From: an uncultured Flavobacterium sp.
GTDB taxonomy: Bacteria; Bacteroidota; Bacteroidia; Flavobacteriales; Flavobacteriaceae
Length of the DNA stretch: 17,124 bases
Reading direction: 5' to 3'
Assembly: GCA_946479395.1 (NCBI GenBank)
Contig: CAMLFV010000035.1
Coordinates: 1-17,124 of the forward strand
Both the position numbers and the translations under genes were made by a program. How positions within the stretch are numbered: the stretch's first letter is position 1; each line of letters starts with the position of its first letter. Below are positions 6,812 through 13,312 of this stretch, piece by piece. The notes under the pieces are model-generated. The model was given only the letters and a program-made list of their open reading frames with translations. It did not search any database and had not been told where the DNA came from.

Positions 6812-8008
6812 TTATTGTTCTTTCAACGCTTCTTTAATTCGTTTGAATGCTTCAATTAAAATAGTTTCGCTGGTTGCGTAAGACAAACGGATACAATTTG
6901 GATTACCAAAAGCATCGCCTGTTACCGTTGCAACATTAGCATATTCTAACAAATACATGGCTAAATCATCGGCGTTATTGATTAAAACTCCGTTTAACGT
7001 TTTACCAAAATAGTACGAAACATCAGGGAAAACATAAAAAGCACCTTCGGGCACGTTTACTTTCAACCCTTTAATATCGTTTACCAAATGTAAAACCAAA
7101 TCTCTGCGTTTGTGGAAAGCTTCAACCATATAACCAATTTCTGAAGGAGCTGCCTCTAAAGCTGCAATTGTTGCACGTTGCGCGATAGAATTTGCGCCAC
7201 TTGTAACCTGACCTTGTAATTTAGTACATGCTTTTGCAATAAATTCCGGAGCACCAATGTATCCAATTCTCCAACCCGTCATAGCAAAAGCTTTCGCAAC
7301 TCCGTTTACTGTAATTGTTCTTTCAAACATGCCCGGAATTGATCCGATACTGCAAAAACTTCCCGAAAAATTAATGTGCTCGTAGATTTCATCTGAAACT
7401 ACAAAAATATCTTCACGATTTTTTAAAACATCTGCCAAAGCTGTTAGTTCTTCTCTATTATAAACCGATCCCGAAGGATTACAAGGCGAACTAAACCACA
7501 TCATTTTTGTTTTTGGTGTGATTGCTTGCTGAAGTTGGTATGGTGTAATTTTAAAATCGGAAGCTACTGATGTTGGCACAACAACCGGAATACCGCCTGC
7601 CATTTTAATAATTTCGTAATAACTAACCCAGTAAGGTGCCGGAAGGATAACCTCGTCACCTTCGTTAATCATTGCTTGTGCGATATTGTATAAAGATTGC
7701 TTTGCACCAGTAGAAACTACAATATTTGCAGGCTGATAATTTAAACCGTTATCGCGTTGAAATTTTGTTACAATTGCTTGTTTTAGTTCCAAATAACCAT
7801 CAACCGGCGGGTAATTGCTCCAGTTTTCATCGATTGCATTTTTAGCAGCCTCTTTAATAAAATCAGGCGTGTTAAAATCGGGCTCGCCTAAACTTAAACT
7901 GATAATATCTTTTCCTAAAGCAGTTAATTCGCGTGCTTTTGCAGCCATTGCCAAGGTTTGCGAAACAGATAAATTATTAATTCTATCTGACAAATGTTGT
8001 GCGCTCAT
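6812..8008 (-). CDS. PLP-dependent aminotransferase, class I (aspartate aminotransferase type)
   Basis: This is a fold-type I aminotransferase of 398 residues, most like bacterial class I-gamma aspartate aminotransferases, which interconvert aspartate/2-oxoglutarate and oxaloacetate/glutamate. Visible sites are GAKQSLYN (101-108, phosphate region), CNPSG with N177, SDEIYEH with D206 and Y209, the PLP-binding lysine K239 in NGVAKAFAMTGWRIGY with R247, and a C-terminal NCIRLSYA segment with the carboxylate-binding arginine. Length is normal and all key residues are present. Substrate choice cannot be fixed from sequence, since aromatic or prephenate aminotransferases are close relatives. It has its own likely promoter at 8029-8036. 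Confidence 0.92.
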   Translation of the reverse strand: MSAQHLSDRINNLSVSQTLAMAAKARELTALGKDIISLSLGEPDFNTPDFIKEAAKNAIDENWSNYPPVDGYLELKQAIVTKFQRDNGLNYQPANIVVSTGAKQSLYNIAQAMINEGDEVILPAPYWVSYYEIIKMAGGIPVVVPTSVASDFKITPYQLQQAITPKTKMMWFSSPCNPSGSVYNREELTALADVLKNREDIFVVSDEIYEHINFSGSFCSIGSIPGMFERTITVNGVAKAFAMTGWRIGYIGAPEFIAKACTKLQGQVTSGANSIAQRATIAALEAAPSEIGYMVEAFHKRRDLVLHLVNDIKGLKVNVPEGAFYVFPDVSYYFGKTLNGVLINNADDLAMYLLEYANVATVTGDAFGNPNCIRLSYATSETILIEAFKRIKEALKEQ

Positions 8009-8027
8009 TTATTTGTAATTTATGCAA

Positions 8028-8070
8028 CCAAAGGTAACGATATTGCAACGTAAAATAAAACAACCTTTGG
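8028..8070 (-). promoter_or_regulatory. Aminotransferase promoter within an 8-bp inverted repeat
   Basis: TACCTTTG on the minus strand (8036-8029) matches TAnnTTTG. A TTG at 8063-8061 lies 24 bases upstream, slightly beyond the usual spacing. The -7 element lies almost wholly inside one arm of a perfect inverted repeat, CCAAAGGT (8028-8035) and ACCTTTGG (8063-8070), which might be an operator. Confidence 0.5.
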
Positions 8071-8117
8071 GCTTTTTTAACATTGAAAATGTATAATTTT
8101 TATTTAAAAACTAATTT

Positions 8118-9371
8118 CTATTTTTTGATGAATTTCAGCACCGTAGAACTTTCGTTTGTTTTTACAAAATACATTCCGCCTGAAAGATTTTCGATAGAAA
8201 CAGTAATACTTGACTGATTATTTACAGAAATCGTTTTCACCAATTGCCCCAACGTATTGTAAATGTAAAGTTTGTTATTTTGTGCATTAAAGCGTGATGT
8301 ATCAACACCTATCATAACTTCTGCATCAGTCACATTCGATGATTCAAACCATATTAAAGTTTTTTCTTTTGTAAACGATGTTGTTGCTAATGGCTCATTA
8401 ATCTGAAACTGCATCACCACTGGCAAATGATCGCTCATATTATACAAATTATTGCGCAATGTTAAAGAATAAGTTCCTGTACAAGTGGCATCGTTCACGC
8501 TTTTGTTCAAACAGTTTCCGTTGTTTCCATACGCACTGTAAGTTCCGTTTACATACGAAAAACGAGAACTTGTATTAAAATTTTCGCTCATCATTATAAA
8601 ATCAAAACGATCGTCTAATCCGCCTCCAGCTCCTGCATTTGCACCACCGCCAAAGCCAGAACTTGACAAGCGGGTACTTTGCGTGTGTAAATAACTAAAC
8701 GATGCATTGTCTTGCCAGCTTCCCGGCGCGTTTATAGGATCAATCAGTTTAATGGCATTTGTAGGATCTAATATTTTTTGATAACCATCTTCATTTGAAT
8801 TATAGAAATTAAAATCGCCCGCAAAAAGCACATACGTATTAGGTTGCGTTAAGTTTTGTAATTGTTGCGTAACAACTTCAACCATGTCAAAACGCATTTG
8901 TCGGTTAGCCGGACCGGTACTCGACTTTAAATGTGCTACAAAAACTTCTAAATAGATAGGATTTTGCGGATCCACATTCAACTGAAAAGAATATTGGTTA
9001 ATATCGCGATACACCGTTGGTAAAGTCTGCTGACCCACCAAAGTAAGTTTACGTTGGTTGTAATACACCATTGTTTGTAAGGGATCTGCCGTGTCTGTAA
9101 GATCGGGCACAAAAACTGCTCTCGCATAAGGATCAACCTGATTTTGTAATGATATATTCAGAATTAAATTGGCTGCGTTTTCATTTGCCAACTCACAAAT
9201 CATAAACAAATCGGGTTTGTAATCGTCTAAAATATCGCGTAAAATAAGTTGCCTATTTTGTGGAAGCGAATTTGGAAATTTAAACACATTGTAAAACATG
9301 GCATTCAAAGTTTCTTGCGAATACGCACAAACCGAAAGCCATAAAAAAAGCCCAGTAATTATTTTTTTCAT
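8118..9371 (-). CDS. Secreted endonuclease/exonuclease/phosphatase-family protein with T9SS sorting domain
   Basis: This 417-residue exported protein has a Sec signal peptide (residues 1-19, ending AYSQ) and an endonuclease/exonuclease/phosphatase fold (about 22-325). A C-terminal type A T9SS sorting-like domain follows (about 345-417: LYIYNTLGQLV, GGMYFVK, terminal Lys-Lys). Catalytic positions of the fold look intact: N28, E60, H147, GDFN (185-188), DDRFDF around D257, and SDH (313-315). It could cleave DNA, RNA or phosphoesters; the substrate is not decidable. A Gly-rich loop (about 238-251) and a cysteine pair (C287, C297) may be structural. The preferred start is the ATG at 9371, giving a clean signal peptide; an in-frame ATG at 9392 would add seven residues. 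The imperfect -7-like TTTCTTTG (9397-9390) would favour 9371. Confidence 0.88.
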   Translation of the reverse strand: MKKIITGLFLWLSVCAYSQETLNAMFYNVFKFPNSLPQNRQLILRDILDDYKPDLFMICELANENAANLILNISLQNQVDPYARAVFVPDLTDTADPLQTMVYYNQRKLTLVGQQTLPTVYRDINQYSFQLNVDPQNPIYLEVFVAHLKSSTGPANRQMRFDMVEVVTQQLQNLTQPNTYVLFAGDFNFYNSNEDGYQKILDPTNAIKLIDPINAPGSWQDNASFSYLHTQSTRLSSSGFGGGANAGAGGGLDDRFDFIMMSENFNTSSRFSYVNGTYSAYGNNGNCLNKSVNDATCTGTYSLTLRNNLYNMSDHLPVVMQFQINEPLATTSFTKEKTLIWFESSNVTDAEVMIGVDTSRFNAQNNKLYIYNTLGQLVKTISVNNQSSITVSIENLSGGMYFVKTNESSTVLKFIKK

Positions 9372-9478
9372 ATCGACATATTTTTGAAACAAAGAAATAA
9401 ATTTAATGTAACCTAAATGTTATTTCGAAAATAAGTTCTTTAAAACTAAATATACTTCTTTTTATGCTGATAAAGATG

Positions 9479-9486
9479 TATTTTTG
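9479..9486 (+). promoter_or_regulatory. Promoter -7 element of rsmG
   Basis: TATTTTTG is an exact TAnnTTTG match that ends 14 bases before the rsmG ATG. The transcript leader would be only about 6 to 10 bases, with no room for a normal ribosome-binding site. No clear -33 element is seen. Confidence 0.5.
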
Positions 9487-9500
9487 GCAAAAATTAAATC

Positions 9501-10130
9501 ATGGAAGAAATTTTAGTACAGTTCCCGAATTTAACCGAGTTACAGATCAATCAGTTTACGCAGTTGTATGATTTATACCAAGATTGGAACGCTAAAATTA
9601 ATGTGATTTCGCGAAAAGACATCGGCGAATTATACACCAAGCACATTTTACATTCGTTGGGAATTGCAAAAATTATGGAATTTAAACCCAATGCCGATGT
9701 TATGGATGTTGGTACAGGCGGTGGTTTTCCGGCAATTCCGTTGGCTATTTTATTTCCAGAAACTAATTTTTACGCAATTGACGTAATCGCTAAAAAAATA
9801 AAAGTAGTAAACGAAGTTGCAACTGCTTTAAAACTGCAAAATTTAAAAGCCGAACAAAAAAGAGCCGAACTGGTTACCGAAAAATTCGATTTTATTGTGA
9901 GCCGTGCCGTTACCAATATGCCCGATTTTGTTACGTGGGTAAAAGGAAAAACCAAAAAGCAATCGGTTCACGATTTAGAAAACGGAATTTTGTATTTAAA
10001 AGGTGGCGATTTAACCGATGAATTAAAAGATTTCCCAAAAGCTACTTTGTATAATTTAAGCGACTTTTTTACCAATGAATTTTTTGAAACAAAAAAAGTG
10101 GTGCATTTACCTTTGAAGTTTAAGGGTTAG
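9501..10130 (+). CDS. rsmG: 16S rRNA (guanine-527-N7)-methyltransferase RsmG
   Basis: RsmG methylates N7 of G527 in 16S rRNA using S-adenosylmethionine; its loss is known to give low-level streptomycin resistance. The 209-residue protein shows the family N-terminal region (NxxINVISRKD about 32-40, KHILHS about 47-52). The SAM-binding motif is DVGTGGGFPAIPL (69-81), the second acidic strand is AIDVIAKK (92-99), and the catalytic-region VSRAV is at 133-137. Length is normal. It is divergent from the secreted nuclease-like gene. Its stop (TAG 10128-10130) overlaps the stop of the convergent gene (10127-10129), so there is no intergenic terminator. Confidence 0.96.
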   Translation: MEEILVQFPNLTELQINQFTQLYDLYQDWNAKINVISRKDIGELYTKHILHSLGIAKIMEFKPNADVMDVGTGGGFPAIPLAILFPETNFYAIDVIAKKIKVVNEVATALKLQNLKAEQKRAELVTEKFDFIVSRAVTNMPDFVTWVKGKTKKQSVHDLENGILYLKGGDLTDELKDFPKATLYNLSDFFTNEFFETKKVVHLPLKFKG

Positions 10131-11329
10131 AAACTAGTAACTATACTAAAATATACATCTTTATAGTTCATAAAATCTTCGTATCCTAAACCTAAAAAAA
10201 CATTTTTAATTGGAGATCTATTTCCTAAATTGAAATTTCTTTCTAAATGGATATTGTAATTGATTTGATTATTAAATATCGAAGATGAAGCTGTTGTATT
10301 TAAATTAAGCTTTTGAAAATATTTGAAAGCATAAAGCAATAATCCTGTTTTATTGAAAAGCGGTTGCTTTAAATAATCGATACCTGAGCCAATTCCAAAA
10401 TTATCAAAATACAATCCATATAAAAACTGATGATTTTTGAAGTTATTAGTTATTGGTTCTATATTGATTTTTCTATTTTGATAAATGTAAGAAACAAAAT
10501 CTCGCAATTTTTCTTCCTTAATAAAGAGTTCTGTTTTTGATACTTGAAATTTGAAATGATAAAAACCGTTAGTATCAAAATTATATTGAACCAAACCTCC
10601 TAAATTCACTTTTTTGTTACCTAAATATGACGTAAAATGCGATGCAAAAAAGCCTAAAGGTAATTTTGTTGCGCCGCTGTAACCTAAGTATGTTGTAGAA
10701 TATGTGTAAGATGTTATAATCCCCCCATTCAAATCATACATTCCATTACGTTTTGGTAAATTTTCTTTAAAAAGTTTATAATGCTCTTTTAATCTTAAAG
10801 TGTCTGAAATATTTTTTACAAATTTATTGATTTTTATTGCTTCAGATACTTTTTGAATTTCAGGAGTCCAATAATTTTTGAAAGTATAAGTTGATTTATC
10901 GGCACATTCAAATATATATGTAATACCATCAATTCCTTGCGACCAATTTTTAATATCTTTATCAGATGGCAACTCTAAAATATCAGCTCTTTGAACAATA
11001 TCATAAATATTTTGAGCTTGCGCTACAGACAAAAATTCTTTTTTAAATAAAGTTTTTCGTTCACTATTTTCTTTCCTTCTATAATAGATATAATTTGTAA
11101 GTGAACCTGAAATTTTTGTACTATCCTTAATAATTTCAACAACTTGACCATTGTTTCTAAATCGAAAAGAAAAATCATTTTTAGATTTTTCGAAATCTGT
11201 TAGTTCAATTTTATGCTCAAGTTCTTTTGCATATTTATACCAAAAAACCGTATCGCCCACAATTTGTTTGTTTTGTGAGAAACCATAATTAAAAATCAAA
11301 AAGAATAATATTACTTGAATATATTTCAT
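10127..11329 (-). CDS. Exported protein of unknown function, possibly with an outer-membrane barrel region
   Basis: I do not recognise this 400-residue protein. It begins with a clear Sec signal peptide (MKYIQVILFFLIFNYGFSQ). Residues about 25-190 are a mixed polar region rich in Lys, Asn and Asp. Residues about 200-400 show alternating strand-like segments with many aromatics (for example FYHFKFQVS and KTGLLLYAFKYF), and the chain ends in phenylalanine, as many outer-membrane barrel proteins do. A small outer-membrane or periplasmic protein is my inference. Its ATG overlaps the epimerase stop as ATGA (11329-11326), so it is likely translated with that gene. It looks AT-richer and more Asn/Lys/Phe-rich than its neighbours, suggesting a faster-evolving or lineage-specific gene. 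Its stop overlaps that of convergent rsmG. Confidence 0.8.
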   Translation of the reverse strand: MKYIQVILFFLIFNYGFSQNKQIVGDTVFWYKYAKELEHKIELTDFEKSKNDFSFRFRNNGQVVEIIKDSTKISGSLTNYIYYRRKENSERKTLFKKEFLSVAQAQNIYDIVQRADILELPSDKDIKNWSQGIDGITYIFECADKSTYTFKNYWTPEIQKVSEAIKINKFVKNISDTLRLKEHYKLFKENLPKRNGMYDLNGGIITSYTYSTTYLGYSGATKLPLGFFASHFTSYLGNKKVNLGGLVQYNFDTNGFYHFKFQVSKTELFIKEEKLRDFVSYIYQNRKINIEPITNNFKNHQFLYGLYFDNFGIGSGIDYLKQPLFNKTGLLLYAFKYFQKLNLNTTASSSIFNNQINYNIHLERNFNLGNRSPIKNVFLGLGYEDFMNYKDVYFSIVTSF

Positions 11330-12231
11330 TTATACAAATCTTTCAGCGTGCTTGCTAAATCGGTAAACATAAATTTATAACCAATTTCTGATAATTGAAT
11401 TGATTGTACATGCTGGCTTGATAATACCAATGCGGAACGTTTGCCTAATCCAAATTTAATGACAAATTCTGGAATGTTTGGCAACCACAAGGGCTTGTTT
11501 AACTGTGCTGCTAATAACTTTAAAAACTGATGTTGCTTTACTGCATTGGGTGCAACTACATTAAAAATACCACCTTGCTGATTTTTTAATAATTGGTAAA
11601 TAATTTCAATAACATCGTTAAAATGTATCCAGCTCATCCATTGTTCGCCGTTGCCCAAATTAGCGCCTAATCCTTTTGAAACCACTTTTGCCAATTCGTG
11701 CAAAACGCCGTTGTCTTTAGATAAAATCAAACCAAAACGCGTAATGGCTGTGTTAATTCCCAAGCTTTCAAACCGTAAATTGGCTGCTTCCCAATCTTTA
11801 CAAACTTCGGCTAAAAAATCGTTTCCAAAATCAGTTGAATGTTCGGTATAAACTGCCGTTTCGCTTGACGGATAAATACCAATTGCCGATGCGTTTACGA
11901 TTGATTTTACTTGATGTTGATTATCTTTCAATGCCTTAAAAAGCGTGTTGGAACAATTAATTCTACTGTCGTGAATTGCCTTTTTATTTTCTTCTGTCCA
12001 TGCACAATTTATCGTATGTCCTGCCAAATTCACAATGGCATCAACTTGCTCTAATGAGTTTAAATCGATTTCATTTTTTTCGGGATTCCACAGAAACCCT
12101 TTATAATTTTCTTTATCTTTTATATCTTTTGCATTGGTAACTAAATAATGAACCGAATGATTGTGCTTTAAAAGATGCGAACACAACGCTGTTCCTATAA
12201 AACCTGTGGCACCTGTAACTAAAACTTTCAT
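11326..12231 (-). CDS. TIGR01777-family NAD(P)-dependent epimerase (YfcH/SDR39U1-like)
   Basis: This is an extended short-chain dehydrogenase of 301 residues. It has the Rossmann nucleotide-binding motif GATGFIG (7-13) at the N-terminus and a NLAGHTI segment (68-74). It also has the family-typical WTEENKKAIHDSRI (78-91), SAIGIY (115-120, a serine/tyrosine active-site region with an altered pattern) and ITRFGLILS. The C-terminal DUF1731-like part ends in LKDLYK. Cofactor binding is expected; no substrate has been settled for this family as far as I know. I chose the ATG at 12231 because it puts the Rossmann motif at the usual distance and lies 2 bases after the upstream stop. An in-frame alternative at 12255 would overlap that gene. 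It is the middle gene of a three-gene run. Confidence 0.9.
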   Translation of the reverse strand: MKVLVTGATGFIGTALCSHLLKHNHSVHYLVTNAKDIKDKENYKGFLWNPEKNEIDLNSLEQVDAIVNLAGHTINCAWTEENKKAIHDSRINCSNTLFKALKDNQHQVKSIVNASAIGIYPSSETAVYTEHSTDFGNDFLAEVCKDWEAANLRFESLGINTAITRFGLILSKDNGVLHELAKVVSKGLGANLGNGEQWMSWIHFNDVIEIIYQLLKNQQGGIFNVVAPNAVKQHQFLKLLAAQLNKPLWLPNIPEFVIKFGLGKRSALVLSSQHVQSIQLSEIGYKFMFTDLASTLKDLYK

Positions 12232-12233
12232 AA

Positions 12234-12686
12234 CTATTTTGCTTTTAATGTCCATTCAAAATCATAAGTGCCCACTTTATCGCCTTGCTCGTCGTATCCT
12301 TCCGATCGAACCCAAAACGATATTCCCTCTTTCGTAAGCAATGCTTCATTCACTTTTTCACGAATCATCAATCCTTCTTCGCATTTAAACATAATAACGC
12401 CAGTTGCTTTTTTAGTGAAATTCGATTTTTGATTTAAAACCAGCATCGATATTTTTTTGTTTGATTCTTTTATGGCTTTCATAACCAGAACGCCGGTTGT
12501 AAGTTCCGCTCCCATGTTCTGAACCGCGAAATACATCGATTTAAACGGATTTTGATTGAACCATCTATGTTTTGCACGAACAATACAATGCGCATCATTA
12601 ATTGAATAAACACGAATGCCGCATAAGTATGCCGATGGTAAATTTTTAAGAAGATAAAGATTCAGGTTTTTTACGTTAAAATCCAT
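12234..12686 (-). CDS. DUF4442-family hotdog-fold protein
   Basis: This 150-residue protein resembles DUF4442 proteins, which have a thioesterase-like hotdog fold. Family-like points are an N-terminal helix region ending CGIRVYSIN, a strand with RWFNQNPFKSMYFAVQNMGAELTTG, and a final beta strand region ending YDFEWTLKAK. An acyl-CoA thioesterase-like role is possible but unproven. The longest open frame begins with TTG at 12695; the ATG three codons in (12686) is preferred, and neither has a visible ribosome-binding site. It is first in the run with the epimerase (2-base gap) and the exported protein. No convincing TAnnTTTG element was found upstream. Confidence 0.82.
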   Translation of the reverse strand: MDFNVKNLNLYLLKNLPSAYLCGIRVYSINDAHCIVRAKHRWFNQNPFKSMYFAVQNMGAELTTGVLVMKAIKESNKKISMLVLNQKSNFTKKATGVIMFKCEEGLMIREKVNEALLTKEGISFWVRSEGYDEQGDKVGTYDFEWTLKAK

Positions 12687-12770
12687 AATATTCAAGCTTT
12701 ACAGCTAATTTACGATTTTTTTTAATGGCAATTGAAATTAATTTAATTGTTAAAAAAAAGTTAATTATTA

Positions 12771-12791
12771 GTACTATGCAATACAAAGTAC
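12771..12791 (+). promoter_or_regulatory. Candidate PadR operator (imperfect palindrome)
   Basis: GTACT and AGTAC half-sites flank an 11-base centre; 8 of the 10 symmetric base pairs around position 12781 match. It covers the expected -33 region of the promoter whose -7 element is at 12805. Autoregulation by the PadR protein encoded downstream is typical for the family and inferred here. Confidence 0.5.
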
Positions 12792-12804
12792 ATGCTTTTA
12801 TATA

Positions 12805-12812
12805 TATCTTTG
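12805..12812 (+). promoter_or_regulatory. Promoter -7 element of padR-pspC
   Basis: TATCTTTG matches TAnnTTTG exactly. It is about 160 bases from the PadR ATG, so the predicted mRNA leader is about 155 bases, by far the longest in the window. No other -7 match was seen closer to the gene. Confidence 0.6.
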
Positions 12813-12833
12813 CTATATCAAAATAAAACAATA

Positions 12834-12958
12834 AGGTAAAAATGCAGGTGACTGTAAGCCGAAAAATTAAAACAACACATTTCTCATACTGTTATTAATT
12901 TGAATAGTTTACTCAATCACAAAAAAAGGTTTACGTTACCTGCCTTTACTTTTAACCT
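12834..12958 (+). other. Long imperfect hairpin in the padR leader
   Basis: GCAGGTGAC-T-GTAAGCC (12844-12860) pairs with GGTTTAC-GTTACCTGC (12928-12943): 16 pairs, two of them G-U, and one bulged T. The stem can be extended outward by AGGT/ACCT (12834-12837 with 12955-12958) and an AAAA/TTTT run (12838-12841 with 12950-12953). The 67-base loop is AT-rich. It does not match any riboswitch I know. It may be a regulatory leader, a separate small RNA, or terminal repeats of a MITE-like element. Confidence 0.5.
12842..12898 (+). CDS. Possible 18-codon upstream ORF in the padR leader
   Basis: An ATG at 12842 opens an 18-residue frame (MQVTVSRKI..., ending Tyr-Cys-Tyr) that closes with TAA at 12896-12898. 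AAGG (12833-12836) lies 5 bases upstream, which is unusually good for this genome. The start region and AAGG sit in the 5' arm of the leader hairpin, so translation and folding would compete. A leader-peptide role is speculative, and the length is compatible with chance. Confidence 0.25.
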   Translation: MQVTVSRKIKTTHFSYCY

Positions 12959-12973
12959 AAAATATTAAGTTCT

Positions 12974-13312
12974 ATGAATATTGAAAACACAAAAGCGCAA
13001 ATGCGTAAAGGGATTCTGGAATTTTGTATTCTATCGGTTCTAAAAGATAAAGACTGTTACACATCTGAAATTTTAGACACACTAAAAGATGCAAAATTGT
13101 TGGTAGTAGAAGGCACTGTTTATCCGCTGCTAACCCGCCTAAAGAACGATGAATTATTAAGCTATCGTTGGGAAGAATCAACATCGGGACCACCGCGAAA
13201 GTACTACCGATTAACCGAATTAGGAAACGAATTTTTAAAAGAATTAACCGTTACCTGGAAAGAATTAAGTGAAGCCGTTAACATTATAACTAATAAGAAT
13301 AGCCATGAATAA
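12974..13312 (+). CDS. PadR-family transcriptional regulator
   Basis: This 112-residue winged-helix repressor has the PadR layout: helix 1 with MRKGILEFCILSVL (10-23), the recognition helix around TVYPLLTRLKNDELL (48-62), and the wing with RWEESTSGPPRKYYRLTELG (65-84). A short C-terminal helix (about 86-105) serves for dimerisation. PadR proteins usually repress their own operon and an adjacent membrane protein gene until a ligand or stress relieves them. The gene overlaps the PspC gene by 8 bases, a common Bacteroidota pairing, so the two are almost surely co-expressed. The operator-like palindrome and long leader upstream are described separately. No inducer can be deduced. Confidence 0.93.
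   Translation: MNIENTKAQMRKGILEFCILSVLKDKDCYTSEILDTLKDAKLLVVEGTVYPLLTRLKNDELLSYRWEESTSGPPRKYYRLTELGNEFLKELTVTWKELSEAVNIITNKNSHE

Noticed and set aside
12687..12695. TTG start for the DUF4442 protein
   Set aside because: An ATG three codons downstream is preferred, and no ribosome-binding site supports the TTG.
12834..12958. Known riboswitch in the padR leader
   Set aside because: The structure does not match the conserved cores of TPP, SAM, cobalamin, preQ1 or other classes I can recall; kept only as an unnamed hairpin.
12972..13193. Minus-strand open frame of 73 codons opposite padR
   Set aside because: Antisense shadow of a convincing PadR gene.
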